Below, in pieces: positions 1 through 7,865 of a DNA stretch of 39,500 nucleotides. This DNA is from Anaerocolumna sp. (lineage in GTDB: Bacteria > Bacillota > Clostridia > Lachnospirales > Lachnospiraceae), in NCBI GenBank assembly GCA_029256725.1, contig JAQSXJ010000027.1:1-39500 (forward strand), read 5' to 3'. A model generated the notes under the pieces. The model saw only the letters and a list, made by a program, of their open reading frames with translations, was not told the origin of the DNA and did no database searches. Positions within the stretch are counted from its first letter, which is position 1, and every line of letters begins with the position of its first letter. Position numbers and translations under genes: made by a program.

Positions 1-1209
1 CTGCCAGAAACCATGTTAGGAGTAAGTGCCTCCCTGTGGCTTGGCACCATTGTTGACAGTGATACGGTTTATGTTAACGGCATTCATATAGGAGAAACTC
101 CCTACCAATATCCGCCAAGGAAATATCAGATTCCGCCAGGAGTCTTAAAGGCAGGAAATAATGTAATAACAGTCCGTGTAATCTGTGATAATGGTAAGGG
201 CAGATTTACCCCCGGTAAGTCCTACAGGCTTTTTACAGAGCCGGAAATCGCCAAATCAGAGGGAAACAACAGCTTAGAAGACAGCAAAAGCTTAGAAGGC
301 AGCAACAGCTTGGAAGACGGCAACAGCTTGAGCGGCGGCAACAGCTTGGAAGGCAGCATCAGCTTGGAGGGCAGCATCAGCTTGGAGGGCAGCATCAGCT
401 TGGAGGGCAGCATCAGCTTGGAGGGCAGCTGGCAATATAAGATCGGAGCACAATGCACTAATAAGCCGGCTGCAAATTTTATCAGCTGGAAACCCGCTGG
501 TTTATACAATGGAATGATTAACCCCTGTCATGAATATTCGCTATCAGGTGTGCTCTGGTATCAGGGAGAATCAAATACTGATAAGCCCTCTGGCTATTCA
601 GAGCTATTTCAGAAACTTATTATTTCCTGGAGAAGAAAATGGCAGCAGGAAGACCTGCCTTTCCTATATGTTCAGCTTCCGAACTTTGAAATTGACATAG
701 CAGAAGGTGATGATGGCTGGCCGGCTTTAAGAGAAGCACAGCAGAGTGCCCTTTTTCTACCGGCAACTGCTATGGTAGTAGCCATTGACTTAGGAGAAGA
801 TAACGATCTCCATCCCCTTCGCAAAAAGGAGATAGGATACCGGCTGTCACTTGCTGCCAGATTTCTGGTCGTAAAGGAGCAGATAGAATATGCAGGGCCA
901 ATGATTAAAACAACGGATACGGTTGTTAATGCAGAGGATAATAAAATAATTCTAACCTTCTCCCATGCCGGGGAAGGGCTTACTACAGGTAATGGCAGCA
1001 ACCGTCCGGGAAATTTTCAGATAGCAGGAGAAGATGGCTGCTTTATAAGCACTGAGGCAGTAATACAGGGGAGTTCTGTAATTCTTACGTATGAAGCTTT
1101 GATAAAACCTAAATATATCCGGTATGCATATACCAACAGTCCCAAAGAAGAACTGCTTTATAATTTGTATAACTTACCGGCTTCTCCTTTTGTAATAAGC
1201 TTGAATTAA
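1..1209 (+). CDS. Sialate O-acetylesterase (SGNH family), 5'-truncated by window edge
   Basis: The frame is open from base 1, so the gene starts upstream and only its C-terminal 402 residues are here. The first ~75 visible residues look like the beta-sandwich insert of sialate 9-O-acetylesterases (VYVNGIHIGET, then GNNVITVRV). After a repetitive stretch come the family landmarks: NGMINP, GVLWYQGESN (about 547-576) and the catalytic Asp-His segment NDLHPLRKKEIGYRL (about 802-846). The N-terminal GQSN block with the nucleophile Ser would lie outside the window. The family removes O-acetyl groups from sialic acids or from acetylated plant polysaccharides; substrate cannot be told here. The odd feature is an 18-bp tandem repeat at 271-432 that lengthens the loop just before the conserved GSWQYKIG segment. 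The gene ends 106 bases before a hairpin terminator. Confidence 0.85.
   Translation: MPETMLGVSASLWLGTIVDSDTVYVNGIHIGETPYQYPPRKYQIPPGVLKAGNNVITVRVICDNGKGRFTPGKSYRLFTEPEIAKSEGNNSLEDSKSLEGSNSLEDGNSLSGGNSLEGSISLEGSISLEGSISLEGSISLEGSWQYKIGAQCTNKPAANFISWKPAGLYNGMINPCHEYSLSGVLWYQGESNTDKPSGYSELFQKLIISWRRKWQQEDLPFLYVQLPNFEIDIAEGDDGWPALREAQQSALFLPATAMVVAIDLGEDNDLHPLRKKEIGYRLSLAARFLVVKEQIEYAGPMIKTTDTVVNAEDNKIILTFSHAGEGLTTGNGSNRPGNFQIAGEDGCFISTEAVIQGSSVILTYEALIKPKYIRYAYTNSPKEELLYNLYNLPASPFVISLN
271..432 (+). repeat. In-frame 18-bp minisatellite, nine units, inside the esterase gene
   Basis: Nine consecutive 18-base units begin at 271, 289, 307, 325, 343, 361, 379, 397 and 415. The last five are almost identical (AGCTTGGAGGGCAGCATC) and the first four are diverged. 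Each encodes a hexapeptide of the SLEGSI type, so copy-number change keeps the reading frame. The gradient from degenerate to identical units suggests recent slippage or unequal exchange at the 3' end. The final unit reads SLEGSW and runs into the conserved GSWQYKIG segment, so the unit probably arose from native esterase sequence. Confidence 0.95.
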
Positions 1210-1314
1210 GATATATTTTTTTGGAGTGAAGAAAATGCAATTAACAATATTTTATCTAAGCAGTATCACAGTTAGCCTTACATGCATCATAAAGAGTTTA
1301 AATATTCTCTCTGC

Positions 1315-1354
1315 AAAAAGATCCGTGGGACTAAGTGCCTATGGATCTTTTTTA
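1315..1354 (+). terminator. Intrinsic terminator after the esterase gene
   Basis: A 10-bp perfect inverted repeat (AAAAAGATCC at 1315-1324 and GGATCTTTTT at 1343-1352) continues into a T run. It lies about 105 bases after the esterase stop and before the next promoter, so it separates the two transcription units. Confidence 0.8.
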
Positions 1355-1411
1355 TTAACTTCTTATCAATACACAAGAAAATCAATTTTAGCAAAATAAC
1401 CATGAAAGTGT

Positions 1412-1442
1412 TTGACATAATCCTGTCCAACCTGTATATAAT
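1412..1442 (+). promoter_or_regulatory. Probable sigma-A promoter for the SpoIID-domain gene
   Basis: TTGACA at 1412-1417 is followed by TATATA at 1435-1440 (17-bp spacer), overlapping TATAAT at 1437-1442 (19-bp spacer). It is 113 bases ahead of the chosen start codon. The rest of the 345-base gap (1210-1554) holds the terminator at 1315-1354 and a comparatively GC-rich leader (1457-1545) with a small hairpin CGCTT-TCGT-AAGCG near 1490. Confidence 0.65.
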
Positions 1443-1554
1443 GTAATACAAGCTTGTTAGGGTGTGTCGGAAGATCTTGCACCGTTCCGAACGCTTTCGT
1501 AAGCGGCATATCCGCGCCAAATTCAAGACAAGCAGGACAGGAAAAGGGGCAAAC

Positions 1555-3978
1555 ATGAAAAAGAAACTGTGGCTGTTGGGCATCTGTATAGCTGCCATAT
1601 TAATTATATTTGCAGGAAATGTTATCAGACAGTTAAAAGAAAGCAATAACATTGAGAAAGATAATACACCTGCAAGAGCCGGTGAAATTATGAAAACAGC
1701 GGAAGCTCAAAGACTGCTAGCCTCCCTGGGGGTAAAGACAGAAGAGGCTGATGACAATGAGAAAGAACTAACCTTCAAAGAAGCACGCAGTTACCTGGCA
1801 CTGATTACGGAAACCCTTAACCTTACAGAAAAGGACATAACAGATAAATTAACTTATTCCCTCTTAAACCCGGAGGATGAGAGCAAGATGAGAGTTTCAG
1901 AATTTCTAGGTTTCTATAATGCAGTACTTGACAGTATAAAAGAAGAGGCTCTTCCGGTAACAGAAAAGGAAGTATACATATTAGGCAGCAGGGAAGAAGA
2001 GGAAACAGAAGTTATTATCACGGATGTCGGAGAATTTAACTTAAAAAATGCAGTCAGTTACGAAGAATTCTATAAAGATGGTAAACTAACAGACGTTGAA
2101 GATACTATTACAGAGAGCAAAGCAGGAGAAACCAACGATAATCTTCCGGCAATCAAAGCAGTTAAAGCCTCAGATTATACAGATATGGCAGTAACTGTTC
2201 TTATAAAGGGAAAGGATGTTATCTATATCAAAGGTACTTCTGATAAAGAATGGGTCCTCTCAAATCTCTGGATCATAAGCGGTAAGGATAATAAAATATC
2301 TACCTATATAAATGGCTTTACAAAAGATTTTCTGACAGAATATCCGCTATCTGAAGAAATCGAAAATACTATCAGTAATGTTACCGTAAAAAATAAAAAG
2401 ATTATTAAGATAACGATGAAACCTGATACCATCAAAGGAAAGGTGCTTTCTGCCGGTAAAAACAGCATTGAGATCCAGGGATATGGCAAAGTTCCTTTAG
2501 AAGATGGATATAAGATATATAAAATCTATGGTGATTTATCCATGGAGGTAACAAACAGTATTCTTGTAGGATATAGCACCACAGATTTTGTTGTAGCGGA
2601 CGGAAAAATAGCAGCGGCCCTTATTACAGAACCAATAAAGGCTGAAAATATACGTGTACTTATTAAGACAGATAATTTCAACGGCATATTCCATGACCAG
2701 GTGGTACTTACGGCGAACAAAGATTTCACTGTTACTGCAGGGAAGACGGTAAAGAAGCACAAAGCAGGAGATAAAGTAACTATTAAGACCACGAATAAAC
2801 TCTTTAAAGAAGGAAGACTGCTCATAGAGACCCAAGGAGAAAACGGAAAGATAACAATCCTTTCTGTAAACAGATCAGGAGGGAATCCCAAATACAGAGG
2901 AAATATTGAAGTAGCGAAAGAAACGGACGGACTAACCATAGTCAACGAATTATCCATGGAAGAGTACCTTTATGCTGTTATTCCCAGTGAAATGCCCACT
3001 TCCTACAATATGGAGGCACTAAAGGCTCAGGCAGTCTGTGCCAGAAGTTATGCCTATAATCAGCTGATGGCAGGCGCTTTAAGCGAATACGGAGCCCAGG
3101 TTGATGACAGTGTCAGCTACCAGGTATACAATAATCTTCCGGAAAATGAACAGTCTATTCTGGCAGTTAAGGATACCTATGGTAAGGTAATAAAATATGA
3201 GGATAAAGTAATAGATGCATATTATTTCTCCACTTCCTGGGGACATACAGCTTCCTTAAAGGAAGTATGGGGCAGTGAAGTATCTGCGCCTTATTTAACG
3301 GGAAAAGCTCAGGCGGTATATGATCTGATAGATCAAAAGACGGTATATGCAGCCTCATTCCATCCAGAGGATATTGATTACTCTGATGAAACTGCATTTC
3401 GCAGTTTTCTGGAAAAGCCTGGTTATGATACTTACGACAGTGAATTTCCCTGGTATCGCTGGAAGGTAACCATGACAAAAGACGAACTAACAAAGACCAT
3501 AAATCAGAGCTTAAGCAGTCGTTATAAAGCGAATCCCGGATATATTCTGACCCTGACCGGAGGCAGCTTGTCTAAAAATCCGATTTTTGAAAGCAAAGAT
3601 ATTAGTACCATCGGGGAGCTTACAGACATAAAAATAGCCGCCAGAGAAACCAGCGGCGTAGTATCAAGAATATATCTGGTAGGAACCAAAGCTACAGTTT
3701 CCATTCAGAGTGAATATAATATAAGAAGCCTTCTATCACCTCTCTCTTCAAAGATTATAAGAGCAGACGATAGTTCTGTAAGCACCTTGAAGCTGCTTCC
3801 CAGTGCCTATATCTGCTTTAACAAAGGAGAGGATAAGATTACTATAAAAGGCGGCGGTTACGGACATGGAGTTGGAATGAGCCAGAATGGTGCAAAGGCA
3901 ATGGCTGATTCCGGCAAGACCTTTGACCTTATCCTAAAACATTTTTATACTGGAACAGATACTGGTTTTATATATTAA
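1555..3978 (+). CDS. Membrane-anchored SpoIID/LytB-domain protein
   Basis: 807 residues from the ATG at 1555. This start follows an SD-like AAAAGGGG and begins with Lys residues and a hydrophobic segment (LWLLGICIAAILIIFAG), a signal anchor. An upstream in-frame GTG at 1462 would add 31 basic residues with no ribosome site and is rejected. Residues ~30-430 are an acidic, Lys-rich region I do not recognise. The SpoIID/LytB amidase-enhancer domain follows: VIPSEMP with the Glu (residue 479) that matches the SpoIID catalytic Glu, LKAQAVCARSYA, YYFSTSWGHTAS, and near the C-terminus GGGYGHGVGMSQNGA. SpoIID cuts glycan strands as a lytic transglycosylase during engulfment. This protein is more than twice SpoIID's length and has no sporulation neighbours, so a general role in wall remodelling is as likely. 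Confidence 0.85.
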   Translation: MKKKLWLLGICIAAILIIFAGNVIRQLKESNNIEKDNTPARAGEIMKTAEAQRLLASLGVKTEEADDNEKELTFKEARSYLALITETLNLTEKDITDKLTYSLLNPEDESKMRVSEFLGFYNAVLDSIKEEALPVTEKEVYILGSREEEETEVIITDVGEFNLKNAVSYEEFYKDGKLTDVEDTITESKAGETNDNLPAIKAVKASDYTDMAVTVLIKGKDVIYIKGTSDKEWVLSNLWIISGKDNKISTYINGFTKDFLTEYPLSEEIENTISNVTVKNKKIIKITMKPDTIKGKVLSAGKNSIEIQGYGKVPLEDGYKIYKIYGDLSMEVTNSILVGYSTTDFVVADGKIAAALITEPIKAENIRVLIKTDNFNGIFHDQVVLTANKDFTVTAGKTVKKHKAGDKVTIKTTNKLFKEGRLLIETQGENGKITILSVNRSGGNPKYRGNIEVAKETDGLTIVNELSMEEYLYAVIPSEMPTSYNMEALKAQAVCARSYAYNQLMAGALSEYGAQVDDSVSYQVYNNLPENEQSILAVKDTYGKVIKYEDKVIDAYYFSTSWGHTASLKEVWGSEVSAPYLTGKAQAVYDLIDQKTVYAASFHPEDIDYSDETAFRSFLEKPGYDTYDSEFPWYRWKVTMTKDELTKTINQSLSSRYKANPGYILTLTGGSLSKNPIFESKDISTIGELTDIKIAARETSGVVSRIYLVGTKATVSIQSEYNIRSLLSPLSSKIIRADDSSVSTLKLLPSAYICFNKGEDKITIKGGGYGHGVGMSQNGAKAMADSGKTFDLILKHFYTGTDTGFIY

Positions 3979-4938
3979 TTATTTATTAGGAATTTTATCA
4001 TTACTGTCCTCTTCCTCATCCTCCTGCTCCTGGATATAGAGTTTATCAATGGCTTTTTTGTCCATTACTCTTATGGCTTTTCTATGCTTAAAGAGGTACT
4101 TCATATAAAATACCAGGTCACCAGAGGATAACACTACATTGATCTCACCACCGATGAACAGGATATGCATGATGAAATAGAACCATAACATGAACAGCAC
4201 GATAGCAGTAAGACTTCCGTAGGTACGGGAATAGTTGCTCATGTTATCGATGTAATAGGAGTACAGGTAAGAAAACCCCATCCAGCCGGCAGCTGCTATG
4301 AGAGCTCCGGGAAATTCTCTGTATAATCTGGTAGTCCGGTTGGGTATCGCTATATAGACCATAAGGAAGAAGCAAGTCAGAATAAACAAACCTGCTATTG
4401 TACGGATACTGATAATAACCAGTGCTAAATGGGATAACACCGGTATTTTCTGTATGATCCAGTCATAGAGCTGATTACCGAAAACCAATATAAAGATGGT
4501 AACAATTAAAATAACTGTAAAAACCATAGTATAAAAGGCAGATATGAGCCGTAATTTAAAATTATTGCGGCTTTCTCTTATTCCATAAACTGCATTAAGA
4601 CCTTTCACAATACCAAGAATTCCTCTGGAAGCAGCCCAGAGAGCAGAGATAGCAGCCGTTACAGAAATTAATGTACCGGAGTCATTGTGGTAGATTTCTT
4701 TGATAACACCAATAACCATTTCATCTATACTGTCAGGAAAGAACTGATCAATGACTGTAAGAAGCACATTCTGATCAATTGATAAGTATTGAATCAAAGT
4801 CAAAAACAGCATAAAGAAAGGAAAGAAAGAGATAATTACAAAAAAAGCAGCCTGAGCAGAGAAAGCTGCAATATTATCTTCTTTTACTTTACGCCCGAAG
4901 GCACGTATAATTTTATATATGGATATGATAATGTTCAT
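3979..4938 (-). CDS. YihY/BrkB family inner-membrane protein
   Basis: 319 residues. The sequence has the family pattern: an N-terminal amphipathic part (DNIAAFSAQAAFFVIISFFPF), WAASRGILGIVKGLN, several long hydrophobic segments, and the C-terminal block YGSLTAIVLFMLWFYF...IGGEINVVL. About six membrane segments are expected, with a charged acidic tail (QEQEDEEEDSNDK). Proteins of this family were once called ribonuclease BN by mistake; their real function is unknown and a transport or envelope role is assumed. The start at 4938 follows GAGGT on the minus strand; a TATAAT-like element lies at 4984-4989. The leader contains a small hairpin (4956-4970). Its stop codon touches that of the convergent SpoIID-domain gene with no base between. 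Confidence 0.88.
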   Translation of the reverse strand: MNIIISIYKIIRAFGRKVKEDNIAAFSAQAAFFVIISFFPFFMLFLTLIQYLSIDQNVLLTVIDQFFPDSIDEMVIGVIKEIYHNDSGTLISVTAAISALWAASRGILGIVKGLNAVYGIRESRNNFKLRLISAFYTMVFTVILIVTIFILVFGNQLYDWIIQKIPVLSHLALVIISIRTIAGLFILTCFFLMVYIAIPNRTTRLYREFPGALIAAAGWMGFSYLYSYYIDNMSNYSRTYGSLTAIVLFMLWFYFIMHILFIGGEINVVLSSGDLVFYMKYLFKHRKAIRVMDKKAIDKLYIQEQEDEEEDSNDKIPNK

Positions 4939-5066
4939 AGGTTACCTCGCAAAGGGCACCAAAAAGGTGCGTATGTACTGTTTATTATATGTGTAAGGAA
5001 TTAAAAATAATAAATTTTTTAAAAAATAGATTGCGTAATAGATTACTCAGAAATATATGAAAGTAT

Positions 5067-5106
5067 AATTGCCTGGCAGAATAATCGTGATTATTCCCAG
5101 GCAATT
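5067..5106 (-). terminator. Strong hairpin terminator of the ABC exporter operon
   Basis: Arms AATTGCCTGG (5067-5076) and CCAGGCAATT (5097-5106) pair perfectly. Inside them GAATAATC (5079-5086) pairs with GATTATTC (5089-5096), leaving a 2-base loop and a 2-base bulge. It lies just downstream of the permease stop on the minus strand. AT-rich flanks could let it act in both directions, but no plus-strand gene needs it. Confidence 0.8.
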
Positions 5107-5133
5107 TTATTACAGAATACTAAATTTTTAGAT

Positions 5134-5856
5134 TTATTTGTCTATACCCACTTTGTTATAAGCTATAACAAAACCTATTCCTGTAAGTACAATCCATACA
5201 AGTATTGTTACAAAAGGCAGGATTTCCTGTGAGGAGAGACTTCCACCATCTAATATCTTATTAAAAATAATATTCATATTATAGTTGGGAGTGAATTTGG
5301 CAACTTTCCTGATATTCTCGTTGAAATCCGCCATCATTGGAATAAGGAGCAGGATTAGCATAACCGGCATACCTACAACACTGGTAGACATTTGATTCTT
5401 GGAAAACATACCAATTAACGCTCCAATAATAATCATACTGATAATAACCAGGGTTGAGATCAGTAGAAACCAGCCCAAGTACTTAACTTCCATACCGCAA
5501 ATAAAAAATATAAGGATATTAGTGATTGTTGACAGTATCAGGGTCAACACAACTTTTCCGAAGAGGAACTCAAGAGCAGATACACCTGATAATAGTAGAG
5601 TTCTTAAGGTATTCTTCTCTTTCTCTTCTGCAATCAGCATGGCTATGGTGAAGCTGGAGCACATAATCAGGTTCATGTTCAGACAGAGCAGTAAAACCAT
5701 CAGCTTTGGCACGTCCTCGTAACTGCCATAAATATAAGAATAGATAATACTGAATATAATAGGTAACATACACATTAAAAGTACATTTGTATTTTTCGTA
5801 AAGCTCTTAAATTCCTTTTTGGTTAAAGCTTTTATTCTTCTTAATGATAGTGTCAT
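5134..5856 (-). CDS. ABC-2 type transporter permease
   Basis: 240 residues with a cytosolic N-terminus (RRIKALTKKEFKSFTKNTNVL) and six predicted membrane segments, the usual ABC-2 exporter topology. The fragment IAEEKEKNTLRTLLLSGVSALEFLFGK is the characteristic cytosolic loop of ABC-2/NatB-like permeases. Its ATG shares the A of the stop codon of the ATPase gene (TAATG), so the two are translationally coupled. The substrate is unknown; pairs of this size export sodium, small peptides, antibiotics or lipids. The LytTR-type regulator upstream recalls natAB or peptide-exporter loci, but this is context only. Confidence 0.85.
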   Translation of the reverse strand: MTLSLRRIKALTKKEFKSFTKNTNVLLMCMLPIIFSIIYSYIYGSYEDVPKLMVLLLCLNMNLIMCSSFTIAMLIAEEKEKNTLRTLLLSGVSALEFLFGKVVLTLILSTITNILIFFICGMEVKYLGWFLLISTLVIISMIIIGALIGMFSKNQMSTSVVGMPVMLILLLIPMMADFNENIRKVAKFTPNYNMNIIFNKILDGGSLSSQEILPFVTILVWIVLTGIGFVIAYNKVGIDK

Positions 5857-6701
5857 TATAATTCCCTCCCTGTGAGCATAAGAAATATTTGTTCTAATGT
5901 AGGTTCTGTTGAATGGATGGAAAGCAGTTTATTATCATTCATCCATTCCATAATTTTACGGCCTGTATCCGGTATGTTCTTAAGATGAAGTTTTTCAGAG
6001 CTTCCTTTTAAGATAACCTGGATTTCATCTGTTATATATTTAAGTTTCAACTCAGAAGGACTTCCAAGTTCAACGATTTCTCCATTGTTTAAGAAGGCAA
6101 CTCTGTCACATAATTTATCGGCTTCTTCCATGTTATGAGTGGTTAGGAAGATAGTAGTTCCTTCTTTATTTAATAGTCTTAATAGCTTATGGATTTCCAG
6201 AGCAGTTCCGGGGTCCAGAGCCGATGTAGGTTCATCCAGAAAAAGGAGCTTGGGTTTATGGATTACCGAACGAGCCAGCATTAAGCGCTGCTTCATACCT
6301 TTTGAGAGTTTTCTGGCTTCTAATTTCTTGCTTTCAGTCAGACCAACCTTATTAAGTATCTCATCTATATTTTTCTCGGGAATTCCATAGATATCTGTGT
6401 AGAGTGACAAGTTATCCCATACGGATAATCTATCATATATACCGCTGTTATCACTTAAGATGCCGGTTTGATCGTAGATATGCTGCTTATTTGCATAAAC
6501 CTCTTTACCAAATACTTTAACGCTTCCTGCAGAAGGAATGAGCTGAGAGGTAAGTAATTTAATAGTAGTAGTTTTTCCGGAACCGCTTGGTCCTAAGAAG
6601 CCGAATATTTCTCCTTCTTTCACTTTAACATTAAGTCCTGCTAAAGCTGTTTTTTCTTTAAAGTTTTTTCTGACGTTTTCCATGTCTATAATGTAGTTCA
6701 T
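5856..6701 (-). CDS. ABC transporter ATP-binding protein
   Basis: 281 residues from the ATG at 6701, preceded by AAAGGAG at a suitable distance; a longer reading from 6764 adds 21 residues without support. All ATPase motifs are intact: Walker A GPSGSGKTT, Q-loop region around the TGILSDNSGIYDRLSVWDNL segment, signature LSKGMKQRL, Walker B LLFLDEPTSALDP, and the H-loop TTHNMEEA. The C-terminal ~70 residues form the extension seen in NatA/CcmA-type ATPases. It would drive the permease encoded immediately downstream. Expression probably depends on the upstream repeat array and the LytTR fusion protein. Confidence 0.9.
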   Translation of the reverse strand: MNYIIDMENVRKNFKEKTALAGLNVKVKEGEIFGFLGPSGSGKTTTIKLLTSQLIPSAGSVKVFGKEVYANKQHIYDQTGILSDNSGIYDRLSVWDNLSLYTDIYGIPEKNIDEILNKVGLTESKKLEARKLSKGMKQRLMLARSVIHKPKLLFLDEPTSALDPGTALEIHKLLRLLNKEGTTIFLTTHNMEEADKLCDRVAFLNNGEIVELGSPSELKLKYITDEIQVILKGSSEKLHLKNIPDTGRKIMEWMNDNKLLSIHSTEPTLEQIFLMLTGREL

Positions 6702-6734
6702 ATGTTTGTTGCTCCTTTCGTTGATCATGGCTGT

Positions 6735-6864
6735 ATTATGCCGCAGATTTATGGTCACTGCCACATATTTGAGCTGAAAGGAGCGTGAAAAACCCTGGAA
6801 GGAGCATTTTTTAGAGTGAAACCTGCATATTTTCCTCCGAATGGAGCATAGTTAGAGCTTCAAA
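6735..6864 (-). promoter_or_regulatory. 21-bp periodic array and weak promoter ahead of the ABC exporter
   Basis: Between the regulator gene and the exporter a degenerate array repeats every 21 bases. On the plus strand GCRT cores occur at 6783, 6804, 6825 and 6846, and TGRAA/CGAA cores at 6775, 6796, 6817 and 6838; five units span 6760-6864. The last unit overlaps the regulator's stop codon. Directly downstream on the minus strand is a CATAAT -10 (6740-6735) with only a poor -35 (TGGCAG, 6763-6758). LytTR proteins bind direct repeats about two helical turns apart, so a 21-bp phase beside a weak -35 fits activator sites. The match to a published LytTR consensus is not strong. Confidence 0.5.
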
Positions 6865-7865
6865 ATACTCTTTAATTCCTCCAGCCTTCCTTTAGAGAGG
6901 GGGATGGAGCTCTTAAGTTTATCGTCCATATTCAAGCTGAAGCTGTTTCTGGTCCAGGTGACCACTTCTCTGACTCTCTGGAGATTGACAAGATAGGAAC
7001 GGTGACTTCGAAAGAATCCAAAATATTTAAGCCTCTCTTCCAGCTCGGTCAAGGAGAGGCTGCAGGGAAATTTCTCACTGCGGATATACAAATAGCAGGA
7101 ACCCTCTCCGCTTTCAACATAATCAATTTCCATTGGATCAAAGAGGAGAATCTTGTCTTCAATTTTGGCTGGAATTTTTTCAATCGTATAGGTGTTTTTA
7201 ACATCTTCGGTAATGATTTTATTTTGAACGGGAACTTCATTGTTGTTAATTTCCGTACAGCCTTCCTCCTCAAGCCGGTAAGCTTTATCCCCTACAAGGA
7301 TGGCATCTTTTAAATGTACAGAGGTCAGCAAAAGAGCAGTATTATTATCACAGAGCTTTCTGATATTTTCAATTATCAGGCTGGCACCTTCATTATCCAG
7401 ATTTAATATTGGTTCCTGTATGAGTAAAAGAGCAGGTTTTTTTAATATTTCTCTTGCAAGGCTGACTCTTCTCTTTTGAGAATAACTTAATTTCTTGATA
7501 ACTTCTTTACCGATATCAAGAAGCGCCAGTTTTAACATAACAGCTTTATAATCTCCGTTGTTTCCATAAACTTCTGTGAAGAATTTCAAATAACTCTCAA
7601 TAGTCATCCCCTCATACAAAGCATCCTCTTTTAAAATAACACCAATGGAGTTAGGATTTTTGCGTATATAGTCTTGATAAGGCATGTCCCCAAGTAATAT
7701 TTCACCTCTGGAGGGGAGTTCTTTACCTAAAATTAATTGAAATAATAAATCACTCATCTCGCTAGTGCATTCCAGACTTACGGAACTGCCTGGGTTTACT
7801 GTTATATTAAGACCCTTTATGGATTGACTTTTATTTTCCTTATATAAATCTCTGATTATCAGCAT
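6852..7865 (-). CDS. Degenerate ABC-ATPase domain fused to LytTR DNA-binding domain
   Basis: 337 residues. Residues 1-205 follow an ABC ATPase from end to end but lack its catalytic residues: the P-loop position reads LECTSEMSD (31-39) with no GK[ST], the signature is LSYSQ (126-130), and Walker B is LLLIQEP with Gln at 150 replacing Asp. The Glu (151) and the H-loop His (184) remain. Residues ~233-337 are a LytTR domain (DYVESGEGSCYLYIRS, then FGFFRSHRSYLVN), which binds direct DNA repeats. There is no receiver domain. The gene sits upstream of an ABC exporter on the same strand, so it probably controls it, possibly by pairing with the exporter's ATPase or sensing nucleotide. ATG 7865 follows AAAGGA. 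Its promoter candidate is TATAAT at 7919-7914 with a weak -35. Confidence 0.85.
   Translation of the reverse strand: MLIIRDLYKENKSQSIKGLNITVNPGSSVSLECTSEMSDLLFQLILGKELPSRGEILLGDMPYQDYIRKNPNSIGVILKEDALYEGMTIESYLKFFTEVYGNNGDYKAVMLKLALLDIGKEVIKKLSYSQKRRVSLAREILKKPALLLIQEPILNLDNEGASLIIENIRKLCDNNTALLLTSVHLKDAILVGDKAYRLEEEGCTEINNNEVPVQNKIITEDVKNTYTIEKIPAKIEDKILLFDPMEIDYVESGEGSCYLYIRSEKFPCSLSLTELEERLKYFGFFRSHRSYLVNLQRVREVVTWTRNSFSLNMDDKLKSSIPLSKGRLEELKSILKL

Noticed and set aside
222..509. Minus-strand open frame of 95 codons opposite the minisatellite
   Set aside because: It exists because the 18-bp repeat is open in several frames; the product is a Leu/Lys/Pro repeat with no SD.
1235..1399. 54-codon frame with a GGAG at a good distance after the esterase gene
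   Set aside because: It runs through the terminator hairpin at 1315-1354, has no recognisable features, and ends in AT-rich filler; chance is the better explanation.
1462..1554. N-terminal extension of the SpoIID-domain protein from a GTG
   Set aside because: No SD, a basic sequence that would precede a signal anchor, and a far better start at 1555.
6702..6764. 21-residue extension of the ABC ATPase
   Set aside because: It covers the promoter and SD region; AAAGGAG points to the ATG at 6701.
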